Shown here: positions 11,713-25,039 of the stretch, one piece after another | Numbering within the stretch: position 1 is the stretch's first letter | How the letters are laid out: the number at the start of each line of letters is the position of its first letter | Source: Plasmopara viticola | Lineage: Eukaryota > Oomycota > Peronosporomycetes > Peronosporales > Peronosporaceae | Length of the DNA stretch: 64,000 bases | Reading direction: 5' to 3' | NCBI GenBank assembly: GCA_001695595.3 | Contig: MBPM02000036.1 | Location: 1 to 64,000 of the forward strand | The notes under the pieces: generated by a model | The model's database searches: none | What the model saw: the letters and a program-made list of their open reading frames with translations, nothing else | What the model was told of the DNA's origin: nothing | Program-made: the position numbers and the translations under genes

Positions 11713-12684
11713 GGTCGTATCGAGGAGTAGACAACCAAGCAAAGTTGATTTCAAAGTCTCGAAGCAGTTGCGTTGTGATGAATATGTATGCCGTGTCTCC
11801 TCTTCGAGCGGTAAATCCTGTCATTTTCTTGAATTTTTACCAGCATCCAAATCCATCGCGAATTTGATGGCACCTCAGTAGCTGAAAATTACACTTTCTT
11901 GTCATTTGTGATGTGTTTGTATCTGACGGATTACGTTCATTAAAGCCACTATGTAAAACCTATAATTTAATGATCAATGAGCAAAACAATGGAATTTTTG
12001 CGTCCTACCATATAAAGTTGCAGTCCTGACCAGTAGTTATCCATCTAAATATGATTGATTCTGGAAATTGAGCTTATAACCATACTTTACTTTCAAAAAC
12101 ACTATGACGGGTGATGCCGTTGTCTTACTCAGTGCCTGTACTTCGATCTCCTTTTTCTTGATGAAAAATTAGATTCTTTTAAGTATAGGATTTTCAAGTC
12201 CACTGCGTTTAGACTCTCAATAACTCATACAAGTGCTGCGAGAAAAAGCTGTCCAGAAAGACACACCTTTATCATCATACATCCACTTTTTGCTATCAGC
12301 TTCCTTTTTTGTGTCAGTAAGTCTTGAATGTCGGTCGGGACATGTCAAAAGTCATATCCTGTACTTAATTATACGGTCAGTATTCGTTGTTATGACCTTC
12401 GATATTTCATTTACTTAAATTGTTTTCACTACTAAACACCTATATAATCAGGAGAAAGGAATCAGGGCAAAACAATAATTCTATCCCAACTGCAGTAACA
12501 ACAAACTCGTAAAAGCATAGATCAACAACTACGACAAAAGACCTTCGAATTGACAAACTTATTTTTAAAACGGAAACGACAGCATCATCAGCAGCGTGGT
12601 GTCATATCTAGTAGTAGATGAAATCCGAGCATCGAATAATTGAGTGAGGATACGGTATTGTAAGTCGGATACGTCGACCCAGAT

Positions 12685-12926
12685 CTACCACCAGCCTCCA
12701 CCCGCCTCCAGCCACCACCTAAGCCTCCGCCCCAGCCACCACCCCATCCGAGTCCACCCCAAGGCCCTCCCCAGCCCCAGAATTCCTTCTTATTACCTTC
12801 TGGACCCTTACCTGCAGCAGGTGCTGCCTCTGTAGGCATAGCTGCTGACCGCAGTGCATTTTGGTCAGCAGCGGCATAGTTTGCAACGGCAATTGCAGCA
12901 GCGACGGCGAAAGCAGTAAACTTCAT
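12685..12926 (-). pseudogene. Array copy 11, frameshifted near the C terminus
   Basis: A net loss of 7 bp near 12702-12712 moves the frame after GGGLGGGW. The normal stop is missed and translation would run to 12588, giving about 112 residues with an Arg-containing extension. About 65 residues of the normal protein remain. Confidence 0.75.
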
Positions 12927-13899
12927 GGTCGTATCGAGGAGTAGACAACCAAGCAAAGTTGATTTCAAAGTCTCGAAGCAAGTTGCGTTGTGATGAATAT
13001 GTATGCCGTGTCTCCTCTTCGAGCGGTAAATCCTGTCATTTTCTTGAATTTTTACCAGCATCCAAATCCATCGCGAATTTGATGGCACCTCAGTAGCTGA
13101 AAATTACACTTTCTTGTCATTTGTGATGTGTTTGTATCTGACGGATTACGTTCATTAAAGCCACTATGTAAAACCTATAATTTAATGATCAATGAGCAAA
13201 ACAATGGAATTTTTGCGTCCTACCATATAAAGTTGCAGTCCTGACCAGTAGTTATCCATCTAAATATGATTGATTCTGGAAATTGAGCTTATAACCATAC
13301 TTTACTTTCAAAAACACTATGACGGGTGATGCCGTTGTCTTACTCAGTGCCTGTACTTCGATCTCCTTTTTCTTGATGAAAAATTAGATTCTTTTAAGTA
13401 TAGGATTCAAGTCCACTGCGTTTAGACTCTCAATAACTCATACAAGTGCTGCGAGAAAAAGCTGTCCAGAAAGACACACCTTTATCATCATACATCCACT
13501 TTTTGCTATCAGCTTCCTTTTTTGTGTCAGTAAGTCTTGAATGTCGGTCGGGACATGTCAAAAGTCATATCCTGTACTTAATTATACGGTCAGTATTCGT
13601 TGTATGACCTTCGATATTTCATTTACTTAAATTGTTTTCACTACTAAACACCTATATAATCAGGAGAAAGGAATCAGGGCAAAACAATAATTCTATCCCA
13701 ACTGCAGTAACAACAAACTCGTAAAATGCATAGATCAACAACTACGACAAAAGACCTTCGAATTGACAAACTTTATTCTTTAAAACGGAAACGACAGCAT
13801 CATCAGCAGCGTGGTGTCATATCTAGTAGTAGATGAAATCCGAGCATCAAATAATTGAGTGAGGGTACGATATTGTAAGTCGGATACGTCGACCCAGAT

Positions 13900-14148
13900 C
13901 TACCACCAGCCTCCACCCCAGCCTCCACCCCAGCCACCACCTAAGCCTCCGCCCCAGCCACCACCCCATCCGAGTCCACCCCAAGGCCCTCCCCAGCCCC
14001 AGAATTCCTTCTTATTACCTTCTGGACCCTTACCTGCAGCAGGTGCTGCCTCTGTAGGCATAGCTGCTGACCGCAGTGCATTTTGGTCAGCAGCGGCATA
14101 GTTTGCAACGGCAATTGCAGCAGCGACGGCGAAAGCAGTAAACTTCAT
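13900..14148 (-). CDS. Array copy 12 (82 aa, open)
   Basis: This copy is open and encodes the same protein as copy 6, with the Tyr17 signal peptide and the full tail. The upstream frame is also open here, but the MKFTA start is kept because it begins the signal peptide. Confidence 0.88.
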   Translation of the reverse strand: MKFTAFAVAAAIAVANYAAADQNALRSAAMPTEAAPAAGKGPEGNKKEFWGWGGPWGGLGWGGGWGGGLGGGWGGGWGGGWW

Positions 14149-15097
14149 GGTCGTATCGAGGAGTAGACAACCAAGCAAAGTTGATTTCAAAGTCTCGAAG
14201 CAAGTTGCGTTGTGATGAATATGTATGCCGTGTCTCCTCTTCGAGCGGTAAATCCTGTCATTTTCTTGAATTTTTACCAGCATCCAAATCCATCGCGAAT
14301 TTGATGGCACCTCAGTAGCTGAAAATTACACTTTCTTGTCATTTGTGATGTGTTTGTATCTGACGGATTCCGTTCATTAACGCCACTATGTAAAACCTAA
14401 AATTTAATGATCAATGAGCAAAACAATGGAATTTTTGCGTCCTACCATATAAAGTTGCGGTCCTGACCAGTACTTATCCATCTAAATATGATTGATTCTG
14501 GAAATTGAGCTTATAACCATACTTTACTTTCAAAAACACTATGACGGGTGATGCCGTTGTCTTACTCAGTGCCTGTACTTCGATCTCCTTTTTCTTGATG
14601 AAAAGTTAGATTCTTTTAAGTATAGGATTCTCAAGTCCACTGCGTTTAGACTCTCAATAACTCATACAAGTGCTGCGAGTCCAGAAAGACACACCTTTAT
14701 CATCACATCCACTTTTTGCTATCAGCTTCCTTTTTTGTGTCAGTAAGTCTTGAATGTCGGTCGGGACATGTCAAAAGTCATATCCTGTACTTAATTATAC
14801 GTCAGTATTCGTTGATATGACTTCGATTTCATTCACTTAAATTGTTTTCACCACTAAACACCTATATAATCATGAGAAAGGGCAAAACATAATTCTATCC
14901 CAACTGCAGTAACAACAGACTCGTAATAAGCATAGATCAACAACTACGACAAAAGACCTTCGAATTGACAAACTTTATTCTTAAAACGGAAACGACAGCA
15001 TCAGCAGCAGCGTGGTGTCATATTTAGTAGAAAGAAATCCGAGCATCAAAAATTGAGTGAGGGTACGATATTGTAAGTCGGATACGTCGACCCAGAT

Positions 15098-15346
15098 CTA
15101 CCACCAGCCTCCACCCCAGCCTCCACCCCAGCCACCACCTAAGCCTCCGCCCCAGCCACCACCCCATCCGAGTCCACCCCAAGGCCCTCCCCAGCCCCAG
15201 AATTCCTTCTTATTACCTTCTGGACCCTTACCTGCAGCAGGTGCTGCCTCTGTAGGCATAGCTGCTGACCGCAGTGCATTTTGGTCAGCAGCGGCAAAGT
15301 TTGCAACAGCAATTGCAGCAGCGACGGCGAAAGCAGTAAACTTCAT
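15098..15346 (-). CDS. Array copy 13 (82 aa, open, Phe17 type)
   Basis: This is the leftmost copy of the Phe17 type (VANFAAADQ; plus strand GGCAAAGTTTGCAACAGC). It is otherwise identical to the reference protein. The region upstream of the ATG carries a one-base deletion (CTTGATTTTT), which closes the upstream frame and supports the MKFTA start. Confidence 0.88.
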   Translation of the reverse strand: MKFTAFAVAAAIAVANFAAADQNALRSAAMPTEAAPAAGKGPEGNKKEFWGWGGPWGGLGWGGGWGGGLGGGWGGGWGGGWW

Positions 15347-16299
15347 GGTCTTATCGAGGAGTAGACAACCAAGCAAAGTTGATTTCAAAGTCTCGAAGCA
15401 AGTTGCGTTGTGATGAATATGTATGCCGTGTCTCCTCTTCGAGCGGTAAATCCTGTCATTTTCTTGATTTTTACCAGCATCCAAATCCATCGCGAATTTG
15501 ATGGCACCTCAGTAGCTGAAATTACACTTTCTTGTCATTTGTGATGTGTTTGTATCTGACGGATACGTTCATCAAAGCCACTATGTAAAACCCAAAATTT
15601 AATGATCAATGAGCAAAACAATGGAACTTTTGCGTCCTACCATATAAAGTTGCGGTCCTGACCAGTACTTATCCATCTAAATATGATTGATTCTGGAAAT
15701 TGAGCTTATAACCATACTTTACTTTCAAAAACACTATGACGGGTGATGCCGTTGTCTTACTCAGTGCCTGTACTTCGATCTCCTTTTTCTTGATGAAAGT
15801 TAGATTCTTTTAAGTATAGGATTCTCAAGTCCACTGCGTTTAGACTCTCAATAACTCATACAAGTGCTGCGAGAAAAGCCGTTCAGAAAGACACACCTTT
15901 ATCATACATCCACTTTTTGCTATCAGCTTCCTTTTTTGTGTCAGTAAGTCTTGAATGTCGGTCGGGACATGTCAAAAGTCATATCCTGTACTTAATTATA
16001 CGTCAGTATTCGTTGATATGACCTTCGATATTCATTCACTTAAATTGTTTTCACCACTAAACACCTATATAATCAGGAGAAAGGGCAAAACAATAATTCT
16101 ATCCCAACTGCAGTAACAACAGACTCGTAAAAGCATAGATCAACAACTACGACAAAAGACCTTCGAATTGACAAACTTTATTCTTAAAACGGAAACGACA
16201 GCATCAGAGCAGCGTGGTGTCATATTTAGTAGATGAAATCCGAGCATCAAATAATTGAGTGAGGGTACGATATTGTAAGTCGGATACGTCGACCCAGAT

Positions 16300-16547
16300 C
16301 TACCACCAGCCTCCACCCCAGCCTCCACCCCAGCCACCACCTAAGCCTCCGCCCCAGCCACCACCCCATCCGAGTCCACCCCAAGGCCCTCCCCAGCCCC
16401 AGAATTCCTTCTTATTACCTTCTGGACCCTTACCTGCAGCAGGTGCTGCCTCTGTAGGCATAGCTGCTGACCGCAGTGCATTTTGGTCAGCAGCGGCATA
16501 GTTTGCAACGCAATTGCAGCAGCGACGGCGAAAGCAGTAAACTTCAT
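16300..16547 (-). pseudogene. Array copy 14, frameshifted in the signal peptide
   Basis: One G is missing near 16510 (CAACGCAATTG for CAACGGCAATTG). The frame shifts at about residue 12 and the hydrophobic core reads AAAIALQTMP. Copies 16 and 17 carry the same deletion. Confidence 0.8.
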
Positions 16548-17503
16548 GGTCGTATCGAGGAGTAGACAACCAAGCAAAGTTGATTTCAAAGTCTCGAAGC
16601 AAGTTGCGTTGTGATGAATATGTATGCCGTGTCTCCTCTTCGAGCGGTAAATCCTGTCATTTTCTTGATTTTTACCAGCATCCAAATCCATCGCGAATTT
16701 GATGGCACCTCAGTAGCTGAAATTACACTTTCTTGTCATTTGTGATGTGTTTGTATCTGACGGATACGTTCATTAAAGCCACTATGTAAAACCTAAAATT
16801 TAATGATCAATGAGCAAAACAATGGAATTTTTGCGTCCTACCATATAAAGTTGCGGTCCTGACCAGTAGCTATCCATCTAAATATGATTGATTCTGGAAA
16901 TTGAGCTTATAACCATACTTTACTTTCAAAAACACTATGACGGGTGATGCCGTTGTCTTACTCAGTGCCTGTACTTCGATCTCCTTTTTCTTGATGAAAA
17001 GTTAGATTCTTTTAAGTATAGGATTCTCAAGTCCACTGCGTTTAGACTCTCAATAACTCATACAAGTGCTGCGAGAAAAAGCTGTCAGAAAGACACACCT
17101 TTATCATCACATCCACTTTTTGCTATCAGCTTCCTTTTTTGTGTCAGTAAGTCTTGAATGTCGGTCGGGACATGTCAAAAGTCATATCCTGTACTTAATT
17201 ATACGGTCAGTATTCGTTGATATGACTTCGATATTCATTCACTTAAATTGTTTTCACCACTAAACACCTATATAATCAGAGAAAGGGCAAAACAATAATT
17301 CTATCCCAACTGCAGTAACAACAACTCGTAATAAGCATAGATCAACAACTACGACAAAAGACCTTCGAATTGACAAACTTTATTCTTTAAAACGGAAACG
17401 ACAGCATCAGAAGCAGCGTGGTGTCATATTTAGTAGAAGAAATCCGAGCATCAAATAATTGAGTGAGGGTACGATATTGTAAGTCGGATACGTCGACCCA
17501 GAT

Positions 17504-17752
17504 CTACCACCAGCCTCCACCCCAGCCTCCACCCCAGCCACCACCTAAGCCTCCGCCCCAGCCACCACCCCATCCGAGTCCACCCCAAGGCCCTCCCCAG
17601 CCCCAGAATTCCTTCTTATTACCTTCTGGACCCTTACCTGCAGCAGGTGCTGCCTCTGTAGGCATAGCTGCTGACCGCAGTGCATTTTGGTCAGCAGCGG
17701 CATAGTTTGCAACGGCAATTGCAGCAGCGACGGCGAAAGCAGTAAACTTCAT
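17504..17752 (-). CDS. Array copy 15 (82 aa, open)
   Basis: This copy is open, of the Tyr17 type, with a protein identical to copy 6. It is the rightmost open Tyr17 copy and is flanked by two copies with the same signal-peptide frameshift. Confidence 0.88.
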   Translation of the reverse strand: MKFTAFAVAAAIAVANYAAADQNALRSAAMPTEAAPAAGKGPEGNKKEFWGWGGPWGGLGWGGGWGGGLGGGWGGGWGGGWW

Positions 17753-18712
17753 GGTCGTATCGAGGAGTAGACAACCAAGCAAAGTTGATTTCAAAGTCTC
17801 GAAGCAAGTTGCGTTGTGATGAATATGTATGCCGTGTCTCCTCTTCGAGCGGTAAATCCTGTCATTTTCTTGAATTTTTACCAGCATCCAAATCCATCGC
17901 GAATTTGATGGCACCTCAGTAGCTGAAAATTACACTTTCTTGTCATTTGTGATGTGTTTGTATCTGACGGATTCGTTCATTAAAGCCACTATGTAAAACC
18001 TAAAATTTAATGATCAATGAGCAAAACAATGGAATTTTTGCGTCCTACCATATAAAGTTGCGGTCCTGACCAGTAGCTATCCATCTAAATATGATTGATT
18101 CTGGAAATTGAGCTTATAACCATACTTTACTTTCAAAAACACTATGACGGGTGATGCCGTTGTCTTACTCAGTGCCTGTACTTCGATCTCCTTTTTCTTG
18201 ATGAAAAGTTAGATTCTTTTAAGTATAGGATTCTCAAGTCCACTGCGTTTAGACTCTCAATAACTCATATCACAAGTGCTGCGAGAAAAGCTGTTCAGAA
18301 AGACACACCTTTATCATCACATCCACTTTTTGCTATCAGCTTCCTTTTTTGTGTCAGTAAGTCTTGAATGTCGGTCGGGACATGTCAAAAGTCATATCCT
18401 GTACTTAATTATACGGTCAGTATTCGTTGATATGACTTCGATATTCATTCACTTAAATTGTTTTCACCACTAAACACCTATATAATCAGAGAAAGGGCAA
18501 AACAATAATTCTATCCCAACTGCAGTAACAACAACTCGTAAAGCATAGATCAACAACTACGACAAAAGACCTTCGAATTGACAAACTTTATTCTTTAAAA
18601 CGGAAACGACAGCATCAGAGCAGCGTGGTGTCATATTTAGTAGAAAAGAAATCCGAGCATCAAATAATTGAGTGAGGGTACGATATTGTAAGTCGGATAC
18701 GTCGACCCAGAT

Positions 18713-18960
18713 CTACCACCAGCCTCCACCCCAGCCTCCACCCCAGCCACCACCTAAGCCTCCGCCCCAGCCACCACCCCATCCGAGTCCACCCCAAGGC
18801 CCTCCCCAGCCCCAGAATTCCTTCTTATTACCTTCTGGACCCTTACCTGCAGCAGGTGCTGCCTCTGTAGGCATAGCTGCTGACCGCAGTGCATTTTGGT
18901 CAGCAGCGGCATAGTTTGCAACGCAATTGCAGCAGCGACGGCGAAAGCAGTAAACTTCAT
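18713..18960 (-). pseudogene. Array copy 16, frameshifted in the signal peptide
   Basis: It carries the CAACGCAATTG deletion near 18923 shared with copy 14. Another base is missing just upstream of the ATG (GGTCTATCG). The linker and tail frames are intact downstream but are not reached from the ATG. Confidence 0.8.
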
Positions 18961-19918
18961 GGTCTATCGAGGAGTAGACAACCAAGCAAAGTTGATTTCA
19001 AAGTCTCGAAGCAAGTTGCGTTGTGATGAATATGTATGCCGTGTCTCCTCTTCGAGCGGTAAATCCTGTCATTTTCTTGATTTTTACCAGCATCCAAATC
19101 CATCGCGAATTTGATGGCACCTCAGTAGCTGAAATTACACTTTCTTGTCATTTGTGATGTGTTTGTATCTGACGGATACGTTCATCAAAGCCACTATGTA
19201 AAACCTAAAATTTAATGATCAATGAGCAAAACAATGGAATTTTTGCGTCCTACCATATAAAGTTGCGGTCCTGACCAGTAGCTATCCATCTAAATATGAT
19301 TGATTCTGGAAATTGAGCTTATAACCATACTTTACTTTCAAAAACACTATGACGGGTGATGCCGTTGTCTTACTCAGTGCCTGTACTTCGATCTCCTTTT
19401 TCTTGATGAAAGTTAGATTCTTTTAAGTATAGGATTCTCAAGTCCACTGCGTTTAGACTCTCAATAACTCATCGCACTACAAGTGCTGCGAGAAAGCTGT
19501 CAGAAAGACACACCTTTATCATGACACATCCACTTTTTGCTATCAGCTTCCTTTTTTGTGTCAGTAAGTCTTGAATGTCGGTCGGGACATGTCAAAAGTC
19601 ATATCCTGTACTTAATTATACGTCAGTATTCGTTGATATGACTTCGATATTCATTCACTTAAATTGTTTTCACCACTAAACACCTATATAATCATGAGAA
19701 AGGGCAAAACAATAATTCTATCCCAACTGCAGTAACAACAGACTCGTAATAAGCATAGATCAACAACTACGACAAAAGACCTTCGAATTGACTAACTTTA
19801 TTCTTAAAACGGAAACGACAGCATCAGAGCAGCGTGGTGTCATATTTAGTAGATGAAATCCGAGCATCAATAATTGAGTGAGGGTACGATATTGTAAGTC
19901 GGATACGTCGACCCAGAT

Positions 19919-20164
19919 CTACCACCAGCCTCCACCCAGCCTCCACCCCAGCCACCACCTAAGCCTCCGCCCCAGCCACCACCCCATCCGAGTCCACCCC
20001 AAGGCCCTCCCCAGCCCCAGAATTCCTTCTTATTACCTTCTGGACCCTTACCTGCAGCAGGTGCTGCCTCTGTAGGCATAGCTGCTGACCGCAGTGCATT
20101 TTGGTCAGCAGCGGCAAGTTTGCAACGCAATTGCAGCAGCGACGGCGAAAGCAGTAAACTTCAT
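19919..20164 (-). pseudogene. Array copy 17, three single-base deletions
   Basis: Single bases are lost near 20126 (CAACGCAATTG), 20117 (GGCAAGTTTGC) and 19937 (CTCCACCCAGCC). The total is a multiple of three, but the signal peptide is scrambled and the tail end reads through its stop to 19867. Confidence 0.8.
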
Positions 20165-20679
20165 GGTCTTATCGAGGAGTAGACAACAAGCAAAGTTGAT
20201 TTCAAAGTCTCGAAGCAAGTTGCGTTGTGATGAATATGTATGCCGTGTCTCCTCTTCGAGCGGTAAATCCTGTCATTTTCTTGATTTTTACCAGCATCCA
20301 AATCCATCGCGAATTTGATGGCACCTCAGTAGCTGAAAATTACACTTTCTTGTCATTTGTGATGTGTTTGTATCTGACGGAGACGTTCATTAAAAGCCAC
20401 TATGTAAAACCTAAAATTTAATGATCAATGAGCAAAACAATGGAATTTTTGCGTCCTACCATATAAAGTTGCGGTCCTGGCCAGTAGCTATCCATCTAAA
20501 TATGATTGATTCTGGAAATTGAGCTTATAACCATACTTTACTTTCAAAAACACTATGACGGGTGATGCCGTTGTCTTACTCAGTGCCTGTACTTCGATCT
20601 CCTTTTTCTTGATGAAAGTTAGATTCTTTTAAGTATAGGATTCTCAAGTCCACTGCGTTTAGACTCTCAATAACTCATA

Positions 20680-20700
20680 TCGCAGCTACAAGTGCTGCGA
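20680..20700. repeat. Spacer hairpin specific to right-hand units (first perfect example)
   Basis: TCGCAGC and GCTGCGA form a perfect 7-bp inverted repeat around a 7-base loop. It was created by insertion of about ten bases (ATCGCAGCTA) that are absent from units left of about 18.2 kb. Later units keep it, some with one mismatch (GCTACGA). No function is assigned. Confidence 0.6.
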
Positions 20701-21135
20701 GATAAAGCCGTTCAGAAAGACACACCTTTATCATCACACATCCACTTTTTGCTATCAGCTTCCTTTTTTGTGTCAGTAAGTCTTGAATGTCGGTCGGGAC
20801 ATGTCAAAAGTCATATCCTGTACTTAATTATACTGTCAGTATTCGTTGATATGACTTCGATATTCATTCACTTAAATTGTTTTCACCACTAAACACCTAT
20901 ATAATCATGAGAAAGGGCAAAACAATAATTCTATCCCAACTGCAGTAACAACAGACTCGTAATAAGCATAGATCAACAACTACGACAAAAGACCTTCGAA
21001 TTGACAACTTTATTCTTAAAACGGAAACGACAGCATCAGAAGCAGCGTGGTGTCATATTTAGTAGAAAATGAAATCCGAGCATCGAATAATTGAGTGAGG
21101 GTACGGTATTGTAAGTCGGATACGTCGACCCAGAT

Positions 21136-21383
21136 CTACCACAGCCTCCACCCCAGCCTCCACCCCAGCCACCACCTAAGCCTCCGCCCCAGCCACCACC
21201 CCATCCGAGTCCACCCCAAGGCCCTCCCCAGCCCCAGAATTCCTTCTTATTACCTTCTGGACCCTTACCTGCAGCAGGTGCTGCCTCTGTAGGCATAGCT
21301 GCTGACCGCAGTGCATTTTGGTCAGCAGCGGCAAAGTTTGCAACAGCAATTGCAGCAGCGACGGCGAAAGCAGTAAACTTCAT
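21136..21383 (-). pseudogene. Array copy 18, frameshift just before the stop
   Basis: Phe17 type. Signal peptide, linker and nearly all of the tail are intact. One C is missing near 21142 (TACCACAGCC), so the last residues change from GGGWW to GGGCG and translation continues to 21036, giving about 115 residues. Of the broken copies it is the one most likely to yield a near-normal secreted protein. Confidence 0.7.
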
Positions 21384-22352
21384 GGTCTTATCGAGGAGTA
21401 GACAACTAAGCAAAGTTGATTTCAAAGTCTCGAAGCAAGTTGCGTTGTGATGAATATGTATGCCGTGTCTCCTCTTCGAGCGGTAAATCCTGTCATTTTC
21501 TTGGATTTTTACCAGCATCCAAATCCATCGCGAATTTGATGGCACCTCAGTAGCTGAAAATTACACTTTCTTGTCATTTGTGATGTGTTTGTATCTGACG
21601 GAGTACGTTCATCAAAGCCACTATGTAAAACCTAAAGTTTAATGATCAATGAGCAAAACAATGGAATTTTTGCGTCCTACCATATAAAGTTGCGGTCCTG
21701 ACCAGTAGCTATCCATCTAAATATGATTGATTCTGGAAATTGAGCTTATAACCATACTTTACTTTCAAAAACACTATGACGGGTGATGCCGTTGTCTTAC
21801 TCAGTGCCTGTACTTCGATCTCCTTTTTCTTGATGGAAAGTTAGATTCTTTTAAGTATAGGATTCTCAAGTCCACTGCGTTTAGACTCTCAATAACTCAT
21901 ATCGCAGCTACAAGTGCTGCGAGATAAAGCGTTCAGAAAGACACACCTTTATCATACACATCCACTTTTTGCTATCAGCTTCCTTTTTTGTGTCAGTAAG
22001 TCTTGAATGTCGGTCGGGACATGTCAAAAGTCATATCCTGTACTTAATTATACTGTCAGTATTCGTTGATATGACTTCGATATTCATTCACTTAAATTGT
22101 TTTCACCACTAAACACCTATATAATCATGAGAAAGGGCAAAACAATAATTCTATCCCAACTGCAGTAACAACAGACTCGTAATAAGCATAGATCAACAAC
22201 TACGACAAAAGACCTTCGAATTGACTAACTTATTCTTAAAACGGAAACGACAGTCATCAGCAGCGTGGTGTCATATTAGTAGTAGATGAAATCCGAGCAT
22301 CGAATAATTGAGTGAGGGTACGGTATTGTAAGTCGGATACGTCGACCCAGAT

Positions 22353-22600
22353 CTACCACCAGCCTCCACCCCAGCCTCCACCCCAGCCACCACCTAAGCC
22401 TCCGCCCCAGCCACCACCCCATCCGAGTCCACCCCAAGGCCCTCCCCAGCCCAGAATTCCTTCTTATTACCTTCTGGACCCTTACCTGCAGCAGGTGCTG
22501 CCTCTGTAGGCATAGCTGCTGACCGCAGTGCGTTTTGGTCAGCAGCGGCAAAGTTTGCAACAGCAATTGCAGCAGCGACGGCGAAAGCAGTAAACTTCAT
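22353..22600 (-). pseudogene. Array copy 19, frameshifted at the start of the tail
   Basis: Phe17 type. One C is missing near 22452 (CAGCCCAGAATT for CAGCCCCAGAATT), shifting the frame after KKEFW. Copy 21 carries the same lesion. Confidence 0.8.
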
Positions 22601-23569
22601 GGTCTTATCGAGGAGTAGACAACACAAGCAAAGTTGATTTCAAAGTCTCGAAGCAAGTTGCGTTGTGATGAATATCTATGCCGTGTCTCCTCTTCGAGCG
22701 GTAAATCCTGTCATTTTCTTGATTTTTACCAGCATCCAAATCCATCGCGAATTTGATGGCACCTCAGTAGCTGAAATTACACTTTCTTGTCATTTGTGAT
22801 GTGTTTGTATCTGACGGAGTACGTTCATCAAGCCACTATGTAAAACCTAAAATTTAATGATCAATGAGCAAAACAATGGAATTTTTGCGTCCTACCATAT
22901 AAAGTTGCGGTCCTGACCAGTAGCTATCCATCTAAATATGATTGATTCTGGAAATTGAGCTTATAACCATACTTTACTTTCAAAAACACTATGACGGGTG
23001 ATGCCGTTGTCTTACTCAGTGCCTGTACTTCGATCTCCTTTTCTTGATGGAAAGTTAGATTCTTTTAAGTATAGGATTCTCAAGTCCACTGCGTTTAGAC
23101 TCTCAATAACTCATATCGCAGCTACAAGTGCTGCGAGATACAGCCGTTCAGAAAGACACACCTTTATCATACACATCCACTTTTGCTATCAGCTTCCTTT
23201 TTTGTGTCAGTAAGTCTTGAATGTCGGTCGGGACATGTCAAAAGTCATATCCTGTACTTAATTATACGTCAGTATTCGTTGATATGTACTTCGATCATTC
23301 ATTCACTTAAATTGTTTTCACCACTAAACACCTATATAATCATGAGAAAGGGCAAAACCATAATTCTATCCCAACTGCAGTAACAACAGACTCGTAATAA
23401 GCATAGATCAACAACTACGACAAAAGACCTTCGAATTGACAACTTTATTCTTCAAAACGGAAACGACAGCATCAGCAGCGTGGTGTCATATTTAGTAGAA
23501 AAGAAATCCGAGCATCGAAAAATTGAGTGAGGGTACGGTATTGTATAAGTCGGATACGTCGACCCAGAT

Positions 23570-23818
23570 CTACCACCAGCCTCCACCCCAGCCTCCACCC
23601 CAGCCACCACCTAAGCCTCCGCCCCAGCCACCACCCCATCCGAGTCCACCCCAAGGCCCTCCCCAGCCCCAGAATTCCTTCTTATTACCTTCTGGACCCT
23701 TACCTGCAGCAGGTGCTGCCTCTGTAGGCATAGCTGCTGACCGCAGTGCATTTTGGTCAGCAGCGGCAAAGTTTGCAACAGCAATTGCAGCAGCGACGGC
23801 GAAAGCAGTAAACTTCAT
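23570..23818 (-). CDS. Array copy 20 (82 aa, open, Phe17 type)
   Basis: This copy is open and encodes the reference protein with Phe17. A one-base deletion upstream (GTTGATTCAAAG) closes the upstream frame, again supporting the MKFTA start. It is the last open copy to the left of the first copia element. Confidence 0.88.
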   Translation of the reverse strand: MKFTAFAVAAAIAVANFAAADQNALRSAAMPTEAAPAAGKGPEGNKKEFWGWGGPWGGLGWGGGWGGGLGGGWGGGWGGGWW

Positions 23819-24791
23819 GGTCTTATCGAGGAGTAGACAACAAGCAAAGTTGATTCAAAGTCTCGAAGCAAGTTGCGTTGTGATGAATATGTATGCCGTG
23901 TCTCCTCTTCGAGCGGTAAATCCTGTCATTTTCTTGGATTTTTACCAGCATCCAAATCCATCGCGAATTTGATGGCACCTCAGTAGCTGAAAATTACACT
24001 TTCTTGTCATTTGTGATGTGTTTGTATCTGACGGAGTACGTTCATTAAAGCCACTATGTAAAACCTAAAATTTAATGATCAATGAGCAAAACAATGGAAT
24101 TTTTGCGTCCTACCATATAAAGTTGCGGTCCTGACCAGTAGCTATCCATCTAAATATGATTGATTCTGGAAATTGAGCTTATAACCATACTTTACTTTCA
24201 AAAACACTATGACGGGTGATGCCGTTGTCTTACTCAGTGCCTGTACTTCGATCTCCTTTTTCTTGATGGAAAGTTAGATTCTTTTAAGTATAGGATTCTC
24301 AAGTCCACTGCGTTTAGACTCTCAATAACTCATATCGCAGCTACAAGTGCTGCGAGATAAAGCCGTTCAGAAAGACACACCTTTATCATACACATCCACT
24401 TTTTGCTATCAGCTTCCTTTTTTGTGTCAGTAAGTCTTGAATGTCGGTCGGGACATGTCAAAAGTCATATCCTGTACTTAATTATACTGTCAGTATTCGT
24501 TGATATGTACTTCGATCGTTCATTCACTTAAATTGTTTTCACCACTAAACACCTATATAATCATGAGAAAGGGCAAAACCATAATTCTATCCCAACTGCA
24601 GTAACAACAGACTCGTAATAAGCATAGATCAACAACTACGACAAAAGACCTTCGAATTGACAAACTTTATTCTTCAAAACGGAAACGACAGCATCAGCAG
24701 CAGCGTGGTGTCATATTTAGTAGAAAAGAATCCGAGCATCGAATAATTGAGTGAGGGTACGATATTGTAAGTCGGATACGTCGACCCAGAT

Positions 24792-25039
24792 CTACCACCA
24801 GCCTCCACCCCAGCCTCCACCCCAGCCACCACCTAAGCCTCCGCCCCAGCCACCACCCCATCCGAGTCCACCCCAAGGCCCTCCCCAGCCCAGAATTCCT
24901 TCTTATTACCTTCTGGACCCTTACCTGCAGCAGGTGCTGCCTCTGTAGGCATAGCTGCTGACCGCAGTGCATTTTGGTCAGCAGCGGCAAAGTTTGCAAC
25001 AGCAATTGCAGCAGCGACGGCGAAAGCAGTAACCTTCAT
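24792..25039 (-). pseudogene. Array copy 21, frameshifted at the start of the tail (Val3 type)
   Basis: This is the leftmost copy starting MKVTAF rather than MKFTAF. It carries the CAGCCCAGAATT deletion near 24891, as in copy 19. It is the last copy before copia element 1, and its right-hand spacer is nearly identical to the one following copy 24. Confidence 0.8.
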
